NCBI RefSeq assembly: GCF_014197755.1
Contig: NZ_JACIGE010000012.1
Location: 1 to 64,000, forward strand
From: Rhodocyclus tenuis
Lineage (GTDB): Bacteria > Pseudomonadota > Gammaproteobacteria > Burkholderiales > Rhodocyclaceae
Length of the DNA: 64,000 nt
Reading direction: 5' to 3'
Of this stretch, positions 27,111 through 34,496 are shown piece by piece. The position numbers and the translations under genes are program-made. Positions within the stretch are counted from its first letter, which is position 1; the number at the start of each line of letters is the position of its first letter. The notes under the pieces were generated by a model. The model was not told the DNA's origin, made no database searches, and saw only the letters and a program-made list of their open reading frames with translations.

Positions 27111-27731
27111 TCAAAACGCCGCCCGCCCTTCGGCGATGTTCAACAGCGCGGGGAAGCACAAGGTCGCTGCCCGCCGCCCGCTACCGTCGACCAATACCCG
27201 CAGTACCTGTGCCTCGCGCATGGCGGGAAGGATGCGCTTGGCGGTCGGTTCGGGGATGCCGGCACTGGCGACGAAGTCCGAACTCTTGAAGATTGGCCGG
27301 CCGAAGATCCAGTCCAGGGCGTGAATCGCGTACTGCGAGCGCGTCAAGTCCGCCACCTCGCGCTTCATGCGCTCGTACAGCGCGAGAATGGCCGCCGCCT
27401 TCTGCTGGTTCTCTTCGGCCTGTGCTTTCAACGCCGACAGGAAGAACATGCACCAGCCGGTCCAGTCGCCATCGCGCGATACCGCGAGCAGGCGATCGTA
27501 GTACTCGTCGCGATGCGCCTCCAGAAAGGCGCTGACATAGAACATTGGGCTGCGTATCAGTCCCGTTTGCCACATGAACAGCGGCACCAGCATGCGCCCA
27601 AGCCGGCCATTGCCATCGAGGAAAGGATGCAGCGCCTCGAATTCGGCATGCAGCAGCGCCAACTGCACCAAGCGGTCGGGGGCCTCCTCGTGGAGGTAAC
27701 GCTCCCAGGCGCTCATGGCATCGGGTACCTG
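27111..27731 (-). pseudogene. Fic-domain protein, 5' part missing
   Basis: C-terminal two thirds of a Fic AMP-transferase. The core motif HPFLDGNGRLGR is intact, followed by SPMFYVSAFLEAHRDEYYD and a C-terminal winged-helix-like segment (KSSDFVASAGIPEPTAKRIL). Recognisable homology starts at about VPDAMSAWERYLHEE near 27731. Before that the minus-strand frame only reads through the antisense of the RES gene. The missing N-terminal region normally holds the FIDO_N part and, in class II Fic proteins, the inhibitory (S/T)xxxE(G/N) motif. An ATG at 27716 could start a 201-aa product. Fic genes are known as BREX-associated extras. Probably a deletion product. Confidence 0.75.
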
Positions 27732-28440
27732 GACGCCCACCGCGCTCGCATCTGAGTTCGTCGGCTGGCAGGGGAGCGGCTGGCGGGCAGTCGAGGCGCA
27801 GCACAAAGTGGCGACGATGGCTCTCGTCCATGGAAACGTCGGCGCGCAGGCCGTGCTGGAAAATATCCTCGACGAGGCCAAGCCTCTGCTTCCGCCGGCA
27901 GCTGAAGGTTTGCACTGGCTGCTGTCCACGCCCTTTCGCTACCGGCCCTTGCCGGGAGGGTCGCGGTTTCGTCGACGCGAAGACCCGGGTGTCTTCTACG
28001 GCGCCGAGGAGCGCGAGACGGCGTGCGCCGAAGCCGGTTACTGGCGGCTGAAGTTCTGGAACGAAAGCACGTTTCTGAGCCAGCGAGCGAAATCGATTCC
28101 CTTGACCCTCTTCGAGTTTCACGCGGCGACGGGGCGTGCGATTGATCTGACGCGACCGCCGCTGAATGCAGACCGGGCCTTATGGACACATCCGGGCGAT
28201 TATTCGGCTACGCAGGCGTTGGCCGAGAGTGCGCGGCAGGCCCATGCCGAAGCGCTGCGCTACGAGTCGGTGCGTCGTCCAGCCGGCCAATGCCTTGCTT
28301 TTCTTTCGCCCGATGTGTTCAGGGCGGTCGCTGCACCGTTCAGAAACAATCAGCAAAGCTGGAGTCTCCTGATCAATCCGCCTCACCAGATCGTCTGGCA
28401 GCGCGAACTGTCGCAGGAGTGCTGGAGCTTCGATTTCTAG
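27715..28440 (+). CDS. RES-domain protein (NAD-degrading toxin family), no antitoxin beside it
   Basis: 241-aa RES domain. Conserved pieces are TWTPTALASE at the start, LLSTPFRYRPLPGGSRFR, PGVFYGAEERETACAE, the ESTFLSQRAKS region, then TQALAESAR and a late VFR...WQREL. RES toxins degrade NAD+ and are normally encoded just after a DUF2384/Xre antitoxin gene. Here the upstream position is occupied by the truncated fic gene on the other strand, and no antitoxin is visible. The ATG at 27715 shares its CATG with the possible fic ATG on the opposite strand. Whether the first few codons are original or created by the junction is unclear. Confidence 0.8.
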   Translation: MASGTWTPTALASEFVGWQGSGWRAVEAQHKVATMALVHGNVGAQAVLENILDEAKPLLPPAAEGLHWLLSTPFRYRPLPGGSRFRRREDPGVFYGAEERETACAEAGYWRLKFWNESTFLSQRAKSIPLTLFEFHAATGRAIDLTRPPLNADRALWTHPGDYSATQALAESARQAHAEALRYESVRRPAGQCLAFLSPDVFRAVAAPFRNNQQSWSLLINPPHQIVWQRELSQECWSFDF

Positions 28441-28496
28441 TCCCGCCACAAAGTCAGTCGCCAAGCTGGCTCAAGAGCGTTGGCCGGCGCCTCACC

Positions 28497-29000
28497 TCAT
28501 CCCGGAGCAACCGGCCGCTGCCTGAGCGATTGCAGGCAGGCTTCCAGCCCGCCTTCGACGATCGGTGCCGGCACTGCCAGCATCAGGTTGCAGGGCAGAC
28601 CGAAGTTCTCGATCGCCAGACCGTTGCGGTCGTGCGTTGCTACGCCAACGTCCGGCAGCGGCTCTTCGCGTCCTTCGGCCCGTGCGACGCGCTGCACTGA
28701 CGATTCAAGACGGCTGACGTAGCCGCAGACCTTCTTGCCCAGCGCATGCGCGTAGCCGAGCTCGAAGGCTGTTCCCGGGTCGGGCTCGGGACCGCGGAAG
28801 GGATCGAGATTGGCGACGACGATCTGCGCCTTGCGGATCAGTTCGAGGTTTGCCTGGAAGATGCCGGCGGCTGTCGTCTCGGCATGGTCGAGCGGCAGCA
28901 GCGGTTCAAAGCCGTGATGGCGGCAGAGCGCGCGGGCTGATTCAGCCCATTCGGCAGCATCGGGGCGAAAGACGTCGGGGCCGGCCAGATATATCTTCAT
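28497..29000 (-). CDS. Nucleoside 2-deoxyribosyltransferase family protein
   Basis: 167-aa protein of the nucleoside deoxyribosyltransferase fold. The start KIYLAGPDVF and the block ANLDPFRGPEPDPGTAFELGYAHALGK contain the DPFRG and catalytic Glu (E in FELGYA) typical of the family. These enzymes exchange bases on deoxynucleosides (salvage) or hydrolyse nucleotides. It converges with the RES gene and diverges from the ADP-ribosylglycohydrolase gene. Confidence 0.88.
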   Translation of the reverse strand: MKIYLAGPDVFRPDAAEWAESARALCRHHGFEPLLPLDHAETTAAGIFQANLELIRKAQIVVANLDPFRGPEPDPGTAFELGYAHALGKKVCGYVSRLESSVQRVARAEGREEPLPDVGVATHDRNGLAIENFGLPCNLMLAVPAPIVEGGLEACLQSLRQRPVAPG

Positions 29001-29419
29001 CGGAATATGCGGGTAAAGGGTTCAGGGACGCAGTGCAAAAAGAGTCCGGGCTGCGAGAATCCGGGCTGCGAGAAAGCAGGAGAATGCCCAGCATGCACCG
29101 TTCCATACTTGCGTGACGCGGCGCGCATCCTGCCAGCGTTTCGCAACTTGCGGAATCCCCGGGGCACCATCGGCGCGGGCCGCCCACAGGCTGCGGCCTT
29201 GGCTCCAGGCTTTTTTTGGGGTGGTCGCCTCACGGCCGCTGCGTCAGCGCTGCCATACTGCGGGAAGAAAAAAGCGAAGAGTCTGCACCGGTTTCATGAC
29301 GCGAATCAGCGCCTGCCCGACAGATCCGCGCTTTTCTTCGCGGTTTTCCGTCATCGACGATCGCGATAACGCGCCAACAAGTCGAACCGCGACAAAGCCC
29401 TTTCCGGGAGAACAGCAAC
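29001..29419. other. 419-bp intergenic region with a 15-bp tandem repeat
   Basis: No gene supported. It contains two perfect head-to-tail copies of TCCGGGCTGCGAGAA at 29045-29074 and a run of seven T residues at 29212-29218. The region must hold the divergent promoters of the deoxyribosyltransferase and the ADP-ribosylglycohydrolase genes, though no strong -35/-10 pair is visible. A GGGAG ribosome binding site precedes 29420. Confidence 0.5.
29045..29074. repeat. Tandem repeat, 2 x 15 bp
   Basis: The unit TCCGGGCTGCGAGAA occurs twice with no mismatch. Too short for a known regulatory family; may be slippage. Confidence 0.8.
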
Positions 29420-30199
29420 ATGCTCGGCGCCATCATCGGCGACATCGTTGGCTCGATCTATGAGTTCAGAAACTACCGCGCCAAGGACTTTCAGCCCTTC
29501 TTTCATCCTGGCGCCTTCTTCACCGACGATACCGTCTGTACGGTCGCCGTTGCCGATGCGCTGGTCAATGACCGGCACCCAGCGCAAGCCCTCAAGGACT
29601 GGGGGCTGCGCTACTGGGAAAACGGCGGCTGGGGTGGACGCTTCGCCGCGTGGCTGCGCTCCGACAGCCTTGAGCCGTACGGCAGCTACGGCAATGGCTC
29701 GGCGATGCGCGTTTCCCCGGCCGGTTTGCTGGCGCGGTCGCTCGAAGAAGCCATCGCGCTGGCGCACAGGGTCAGCGCGTTCACCCACAACCACCCCGAA
29801 GGCATGAAGGGCGCTGCGGCCACGGCGGCGGCGATCTATCTTGCGCGCAGCGGCACAAGCCAGGTGGACATACGCGCCTATGTGAGCGAGACCTTCGGCT
29901 ACGATCTGAGCCGCACGGTCGACAACATCCGGCCGGGCTATCGTTTCAACGAAAGCTGTCAGGAGACGGTGCCGCAGGCCTTGTGCTGCGTGCTCGAAGC
30001 CAGCGACTTCGAGGATGCGATCCGCAACGCCATTTCGATCGGCGGCGACAGCGACACGATCGCGGCGATTGTCGGCGGCGTCGCCGAGGCGCTGTTCGGC
30101 ATCCCCGACGCGATTGCGCAGCAGGGATGGGCCTACCTGCCACCGGAGATGCAGGCAGTGCTGACCGATCTCTACCGGCGGGCGGCGATGCCGGTGTGA
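29420..30199 (+). CDS. ADP-ribosylglycohydrolase (DraG/ARH family)
   Basis: 259-aa ADP-ribosyl hydrolase that removes ADP-ribose from proteins or small molecules, using two Mg ions. Metal motifs are intact: GDIVGSIYE at the N-terminus, FTDDTVCTVA near residue 34 and the C-terminal GGDSDTIAAIVGG. It is next to the deoxyribosyltransferase and close to RES and Fic genes, all acting on nucleotide or NAD chemistry. That could mean a shared stress or defence theme, but no operon joins them. Confidence 0.9.
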   Translation: MLGAIIGDIVGSIYEFRNYRAKDFQPFFHPGAFFTDDTVCTVAVADALVNDRHPAQALKDWGLRYWENGGWGGRFAAWLRSDSLEPYGSYGNGSAMRVSPAGLLARSLEEAIALAHRVSAFTHNHPEGMKGAAATAAAIYLARSGTSQVDIRAYVSETFGYDLSRTVDNIRPGYRFNESCQETVPQALCCVLEASDFEDAIRNAISIGGDSDTIAAIVGGVAEALFGIPDAIAQQGWAYLPPEMQAVLTDLYRRAAMPV

Positions 30200-30219
30200 G
30201 CGACTTGCGGCGAGCGCAT

Positions 30220-31266
30220 TCAGTGGTGCGCAGAGGCGTACTTGCGCCGCGCCGCAAGCACGGCGAGCGCGCCGAGCAGCAGGGCAAGGCTGCCGGGTTC
30301 GGGCACCTGCTGGTCGGATACCGGCGCGGTGAGCGACTGCTGATGGATTTCGCCCCGCTGCGTCAGCGAATTGACGACCACCGTTCCTTCGATGTTGTTG
30401 AAATTCGTCAGTGCGGCATCAGTGGCGAGGATGGCACCGCCGAACTGGTTGTTCAGTGTCAGGCTTGTCGCGTTATAGAAGTTCCAGATGGCGACGGCGC
30501 CGACGAGAGAAGCGCTGCCGCCGAGAAAATTCGCCGAAATGTTGTAGGTCTTTTCGTCGGTATTGAAGATGATCGTCTTCGCCCCTTTGGTATCGAAAGC
30601 GAATTCGGCCAGCTTGAAGAGAGTCGTGTCGATCCCGGTCAGGTCGAAAACCGCGATGCCGCTGGCGTTGGCCAGCGCGGTGAACACCGCCCTGTTGCCA
30701 TCGATGGTCACGCTGCTGCCGGTGCTCGAAAGCTGGCTCAGCTGATCAGACAGTCCGCTCAGCACGGATCTGAAGTTCGTCGAGGTCGCGGCAGCCACCT
30801 CGCTTTGCAGTGTCGCGTTGCTCGACAGGTCGTTAATCCGCCCGCTGCCGTTGAAGTTGGTGCCGCTGGCGCTGCCGGCAACATAAGCGCCGCCGTTGAA
30901 GTTGACGTTGCTGCTGCTGCCGAGAACCGCGGCGCTGCCGCTGTTGATCGTGCTGTTGGCAATGCTGCCGCCAATGACCGCGCCGAGGCCATTGACCGTA
31001 ACGCCCGACGCGCTGCCACCAACCGTCAGACCGGCATAGGCAGAAGCCGGAGTGCTCGAAGGGTGTCCCGCATATTCACCGCCGGCGACGCTGCCGCCGA
31101 CGTAGGTGCGCCCATCAACGTGCGATGTCGAGTTGACGCTGCCGAAAGCCACCAGATTGAACTGCTGCAGCACCTCCAGCGCCGAGAGCGGCGCTGCCTG
31201 CGCGCCGGCGCAGAGGAACTGGCTGACAAAAAGGGCGACGAGTGAAGAGGTGGTGACGAGCTTCAT
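30220..31266 (-). CDS. PEP-CTERM protein with choice-of-anchor A domain
   Basis: 348-aa exported surface protein. Signal peptide 1-24 (ends AGAQAAPL). The body is a repetitive Gly/Ser/Asn-rich beta-helix-like choice-of-anchor A domain, with VGGSVAGG and VIGGSIANS among its repeats. The C-terminus is a full PEP-CTERM sorting signal: VPEPGS, a hydrophobic stretch, then the basic RRK. Exosortase cleaves such signals and the protein joins an extracellular polysaccharide or floc matrix. No exosortase gene is in the window. A sigma-54 type promoter and a palindrome lie upstream. Confidence 0.93.
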   Translation of the reverse strand: MKLVTTSSLVALFVSQFLCAGAQAAPLSALEVLQQFNLVAFGSVNSTSHVDGRTYVGGSVAGGEYAGHPSSTPASAYAGLTVGGSASGVTVNGLGAVIGGSIANSTINSGSAAVLGSSSNVNFNGGAYVAGSASGTNFNGSGRINDLSSNATLQSEVAAATSTNFRSVLSGLSDQLSQLSSTGSSVTIDGNRAVFTALANASGIAVFDLTGIDTTLFKLAEFAFDTKGAKTIIFNTDEKTYNISANFLGGSASLVGAVAIWNFYNATSLTLNNQFGGAILATDAALTNFNNIEGTVVVNSLTQRGEIHQQSLTAPVSDQQVPEPGSLALLLGALAVLAARRKYASAHH

Positions 31267-31302
31267 GGTCTGCTCTGGCGGGACGAAGATGGGCAGATAA
31301 AC

Positions 31303-31317
31303 GCAAACTTCGGGCCT
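31303..31317 (-). promoter_or_regulatory. Sigma-54 (RpoN) -24/-12 promoter for the PEP-CTERM gene
   Basis: On the minus strand the bases AGGCCCGAAGTTTGC match the TGGCACGnnnnTTGC consensus at 9 of 11 defined positions. They have the required GG-N10-GC spacing (GC at 31303-31304). Predicted start of transcription is near 31291, leaving a 25-nt leader before the ATG at 31266. RpoN dependence of PEP-CTERM genes through the PrsK/PrsR system has been reported in floc-forming betaproteobacteria. Confidence 0.7.
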
Positions 31318-31340
31318 GTTAAGGGAAATTCATACGGATC

Positions 31341-31370
31341 AGTAATATACATGCTTTGCAGTATATTACT
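31341..31370. promoter_or_regulatory. Perfect 10-bp palindrome upstream of the sigma-54 promoter
   Basis: AGTAATATAC (31341-31350) and its exact reverse complement GTATATTACT (31361-31370) are separated by 10 bp, so the half-sites are 20 bp apart (two helical turns). It is AT-rich in GC-rich surroundings and centred about 65 bp upstream of the predicted transcription start. This fits a dimeric activator site such as an enhancer-binding protein of the PrsR type. Identity of the binding protein is inferred. Confidence 0.6.
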
Positions 31371-31613
31371 AAGGGCGTAACTGTCAGTTTATCCGACACG
31401 GAAGGCGCCGAAACATCCATTTGCAAACCGGCACAGTCGCGAAATTGCGCGGGCGGGTTGGCTGGCGTACCTTCGCAGCGGTATTGACTACAAATCCGTC
31501 CCCGCCTTTGACCCGATGCGTTGTCGCTATTGGAACGCCGCCGCGTTCAGGCAGTTGCCTGCACGGAAGACGACAAATCCGGCGCGGCGGGGCGCGTCCC
31601 GAATGGATCAGGA

Positions 31614-33167
31614 ATGCCGTACTCTCTTACGTGCCGCCGCGCTTGGCCGGCACTCGGCGCGCTGCTGACGCTCGCCGGCTGCGCCGCCGTCGGGCCGGAT
31701 TACGTTCCGCCCGTGCTCTCGAAAACCGAGCTGCCGGGGCAATGGACATCGCCTGTCGACGCCGCCGCGACGACAAAGTCGGCCGAATCCGCAACATCAC
31801 CCGCGCCGTGGTGGGGCGAGTTGTCAGATCCTGCGCTCGACCGTCTGGTTGATGCGGCGCTGGCCACCAGCCCGACGCTTGAAGCCGCGCTCGCCCGCCT
31901 TGCCCAGGCGCGCGCGTCGACTTCGCAAGCGGCAGCGGCCGGTTCGCCAGCGCTTGCCGCCGGTGCCAACAGTCAGCGCTCGGCGACCGATTCGGCGGGG
32001 ACGACCGAGCAGGATTCGTGGCTATCGACCAACGCTTCCTGGGAAATCGATCTCTTTGGTTCGGTTCGCCGTGGCAAGGAAGGCGCCCGTGCGCGCGAAG
32101 CGGCGCAACGCGCTTCGCTCGCCGATGCACGCGTCAGCCTGGCCGCCGACGTCACCGACGCCTACCTCAGCGATCGTGCCTGCCAGTCGCATCTGGCGCT
32201 CAGCGAGCAGGACGTCGCCTCGCGCCAGGCCACCGAAAAGCTCACCGCCGCCAGTGTCGAGGTCGGCTTCACCGCGCCCTACCAGGGCGTGCGCAGCAAG
32301 GCTTCGGTCGCCGAGGCGAGAACCCGGCTGGCGGCGACGCGCGCGCAGTGTGACCGGCTGGAGAATCTGCTCACCCGCCTGACCGGCGTCGACCGGCCGA
32401 CGCTGATCACCATTCTGGCCGACAAGCCGACCGGGCTTGACCGTCTGCCGGAGCCGAAGCATTTCAGCGTCGCCATTCCGCGCGCGGCGCTGATGCAGCG
32501 CCCCGACGTGCGTGCCGCCGAACGCAAGGTGGCCGCCGCCTCGGCCGACATCGGGCTGGCCGAGGCCGACCGCTATCCGCGGCTGGCGCTCAACGGCTCG
32601 CTCGGCTACGCGGTCGATCGAACGAGCGGCAGTGGGTCGCTTTCGTTCGGTACCTGGTCCTTCGGGCCGTCGCTGAGTCTGCCGATTCTCGACGGCGGGC
32701 GGCGCAAGGCGGCGGTGGAGCTGGCCCGCTCGCGCTATGACGAGGCGCTCGCCGACTTCAAGGCAAAGGCACGCGCGGCGATCCAGGAGATCGAGGACGC
32801 GCTGTCGCGCTACGCTGCCGCGCACGAACGCGCCGAAACCGCGCGCGTATCGGCCAGCCAGTACCAGCGCTTCTTCGACGCCGTCGAGCTGCGCTACCGC
32901 GAGGGCGCCAGCAACCTGCTCGAGCTGGAGGACGCGCGCCGCGCCATGCTCGACGCGCAGCAGACGCTGCTCGGCGTACGCCAGGAACGTCTGCAGGCCT
33001 GGGTGGCGCTCAACCGCGCCACCGGCGGCGCGGCGCAGTACGAGGAAGCGCTGCCGATTCAGGATTCCTCGCCGACCGCCAGCGCGGGATCATCGCCGCT
33101 TCCCGCGCAAGCCGCGTCGGCAACGCCGCTGAAAACGGGCGTCGCCACCGAATTCCCTGTTCATTGA
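31614..33167 (+). CDS. Outer membrane efflux lipoprotein (NodT/OprM-type outer membrane factor)
   Basis: 517-aa TolC-like outer membrane factor. The lipobox LTLAGC lies at residues about 19-24, giving a lipidated N-terminus typical of the NodT family of RND efflux partners. Two OEP repeats are visible, with WWGELSDPALDRLVDAAL at the start and long helical coiled segments rich in Ala/Glu (about 80-200 and 310-470). The ATG at 31614 is chosen because the signal peptide begins there. The adaptor gene starts 8 bp downstream. The inner membrane RND pump expected in such operons is not found in the window. Confidence 0.9.
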   Translation: MPYSLTCRRAWPALGALLTLAGCAAVGPDYVPPVLSKTELPGQWTSPVDAAATTKSAESATSPAPWWGELSDPALDRLVDAALATSPTLEAALARLAQARASTSQAAAAGSPALAAGANSQRSATDSAGTTEQDSWLSTNASWEIDLFGSVRRGKEGARAREAAQRASLADARVSLAADVTDAYLSDRACQSHLALSEQDVASRQATEKLTAASVEVGFTAPYQGVRSKASVAEARTRLAATRAQCDRLENLLTRLTGVDRPTLITILADKPTGLDRLPEPKHFSVAIPRAALMQRPDVRAAERKVAAASADIGLAEADRYPRLALNGSLGYAVDRTSGSGSLSFGTWSFGPSLSLPILDGGRRKAAVELARSRYDEALADFKAKARAAIQEIEDALSRYAAAHERAETARVSASQYQRFFDAVELRYREGASNLLELEDARRAMLDAQQTLLGVRQERLQAWVALNRATGGAAQYEEALPIQDSSPTASAGSSPLPAQAASATPLKTGVATEFPVH

Positions 33168-33175
33168 GAAAGCCC

Positions 33176-34339
33176 ATGCCCAATTCCAGCAAAAACAGAC
33201 TACCGGTAACGGGCAGGACGCTCGTGCTGCTGCCTGCTGCATTGCTCGCGCTGGCGCTTGGCGCCGGCTCCGTGTCGCACGCCCAAAGTCCGGACAAGGG
33301 CGGCGAAGCCTCGCCGCCGTCAGCCGGCACGGGGGCCGCGGCGACGCAGCCCGCCGCCCGGCCGGTGTCGCTGCTGCGCCCGCTCAGCGAGCAGTGGCCG
33401 GAGCAGATCGAGGCGAGCGGCAACATCATGCCCTGGCAGGAAACCCGTATCGGCACCGAGATCGGCGGCTTGCGCCTGCTCAGCGTGCTGGTCAATGCCG
33501 GCGACGTGGTAAAGAAAGGCCAGGTGCTGGCGCGGCTCAATCCGGCCAGCGTCGAAATCGAGCTGGAAACGGCCAACGCGCAGCTATCCGAGGCCGAGGC
33601 AGCACTGGCGCAGGCCGAAGCAACGCTGGCGCGCGGCCAGCGGCTGGCGCCCAGCGGTGGCGTCAGCCAGCAGGAGCTGACGCTCTACCAGACGCAGAAG
33701 CACACCGCCGAAGCGCGCGTCAATGCGGGGCGTGCGCAGGTAAAGACGCAGCAGCTCAAGCTTGATGCGGCAACGCTGCTGGCGCCCGACGACGGGCTGA
33801 TTTCCTCGCGTTCGGCAGTCGAGGGCTCGATCGTGCCGGCCGGCAGCGAGCTCTTCAGGCTGATTCGTCACGGCCGCCTCGAATGGCGCGCCGAGGTCAA
33901 GGGCGAAACGCTGCTCAGACTGTCAGCCGGGCAGGAAGCGATCGTCAAAAGTCCGCTTGGTCCCGAGATCAAGGGGCGCGTCCGCCAGGTGTCACCGACG
34001 ATCGACGTCGCTACGCGCAACGGTCTGGTCTATGTCGATCTGCCGCTGGATGCGAACCTGAAAGCCGGGCTGCGCGCCAGCGGTTTGCTGACGATCGGCA
34101 AGAGCAAGGCGCTCGTCCTGCCGGCGACGGCGCTGCAGTGCCGCGACGCCGGGTGCCGGGTGTTCAGCGTGAACGCCGACAACCGCCTCGAAGCCATCGA
34201 AGTGACAACCGGCCGCCGCCGCAACGAGCGAGTCGAAATCACCACTGGGCTGAGCGAGCAAGCCCGCGTGGTGGCGAAGGATGTCGGGCAGCTCAAGGCC
34301 GGCGATCTGGTCGAGGTTCGCAGCGGCGCTGGCGCCTGA
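33176..34339 (+). CDS. RND efflux periplasmic adaptor (membrane fusion protein)
   Basis: 387-aa HlyD/MFP-type adaptor. A signal peptide covers about residues 1-37. The barrel-sandwich hybrid is split around the alpha-hairpin: first half RIGTEIGGLRLLSVLVNAGD, then a coiled coil (about 125-195, ANAQLSEAEAALAQAEATLA), then the second half DDGLISSRSAVEGSIV. A beta-barrel and C-terminal domain follow. It connects an inner membrane pump to the outer membrane factor encoded just upstream. The ATG at 33176 is preferred to TTG 33164. No pump gene follows: the next gene is a lysozyme inhibitor 157 bp away. Confidence 0.9.
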   Translation: MPNSSKNRLPVTGRTLVLLPAALLALALGAGSVSHAQSPDKGGEASPPSAGTGAAATQPAARPVSLLRPLSEQWPEQIEASGNIMPWQETRIGTEIGGLRLLSVLVNAGDVVKKGQVLARLNPASVEIELETANAQLSEAEAALAQAEATLARGQRLAPSGGVSQQELTLYQTQKHTAEARVNAGRAQVKTQQLKLDAATLLAPDDGLISSRSAVEGSIVPAGSELFRLIRHGRLEWRAEVKGETLLRLSAGQEAIVKSPLGPEIKGRVRQVSPTIDVATRNGLVYVDLPLDANLKAGLRASGLLTIGKSKALVLPATALQCRDAGCRVFSVNADNRLEAIEVTTGRRRNERVEITTGLSEQARVVAKDVGQLKAGDLVEVRSGAGA

Positions 34340-34496
34340 GTAACCGCCGCGTCGCGGGTAGCTTCGCGCAAACGAGGCGCTACGCGAGTTTTGCCTTTGC
34401 CTGTCCGCGCCGTGTCGAGAGCAGCAGTTTCGTTGTATCTTCCCGGAAAGCGCATCGGTATATGCCGGGGGAGCCGTGTTGCCAGCCTGTCAGAAG

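Larger units (their letters stand above)
31267..31613. other. 347-bp divergent intergenic region (PEP-CTERM / efflux outer membrane gene)
   Basis: It contains the sigma-54 element (31303-31317) and the palindrome (31341-31370). From 31380 to 31613 no gene is supported. The open frame before the lipoprotein start at 31614 does not look coding and is taken as leader. An AGGA sequence lies just before the ATG at 31614. Confidence 0.5.

Noticed and set aside
22270-31600. Second copy of the tRNA-Arg 3' end as an attR site
   Set aside because: Looked for the T-arm/acceptor sequence to the right of the BREX remnant; none recognised, so island borders stay undefined.
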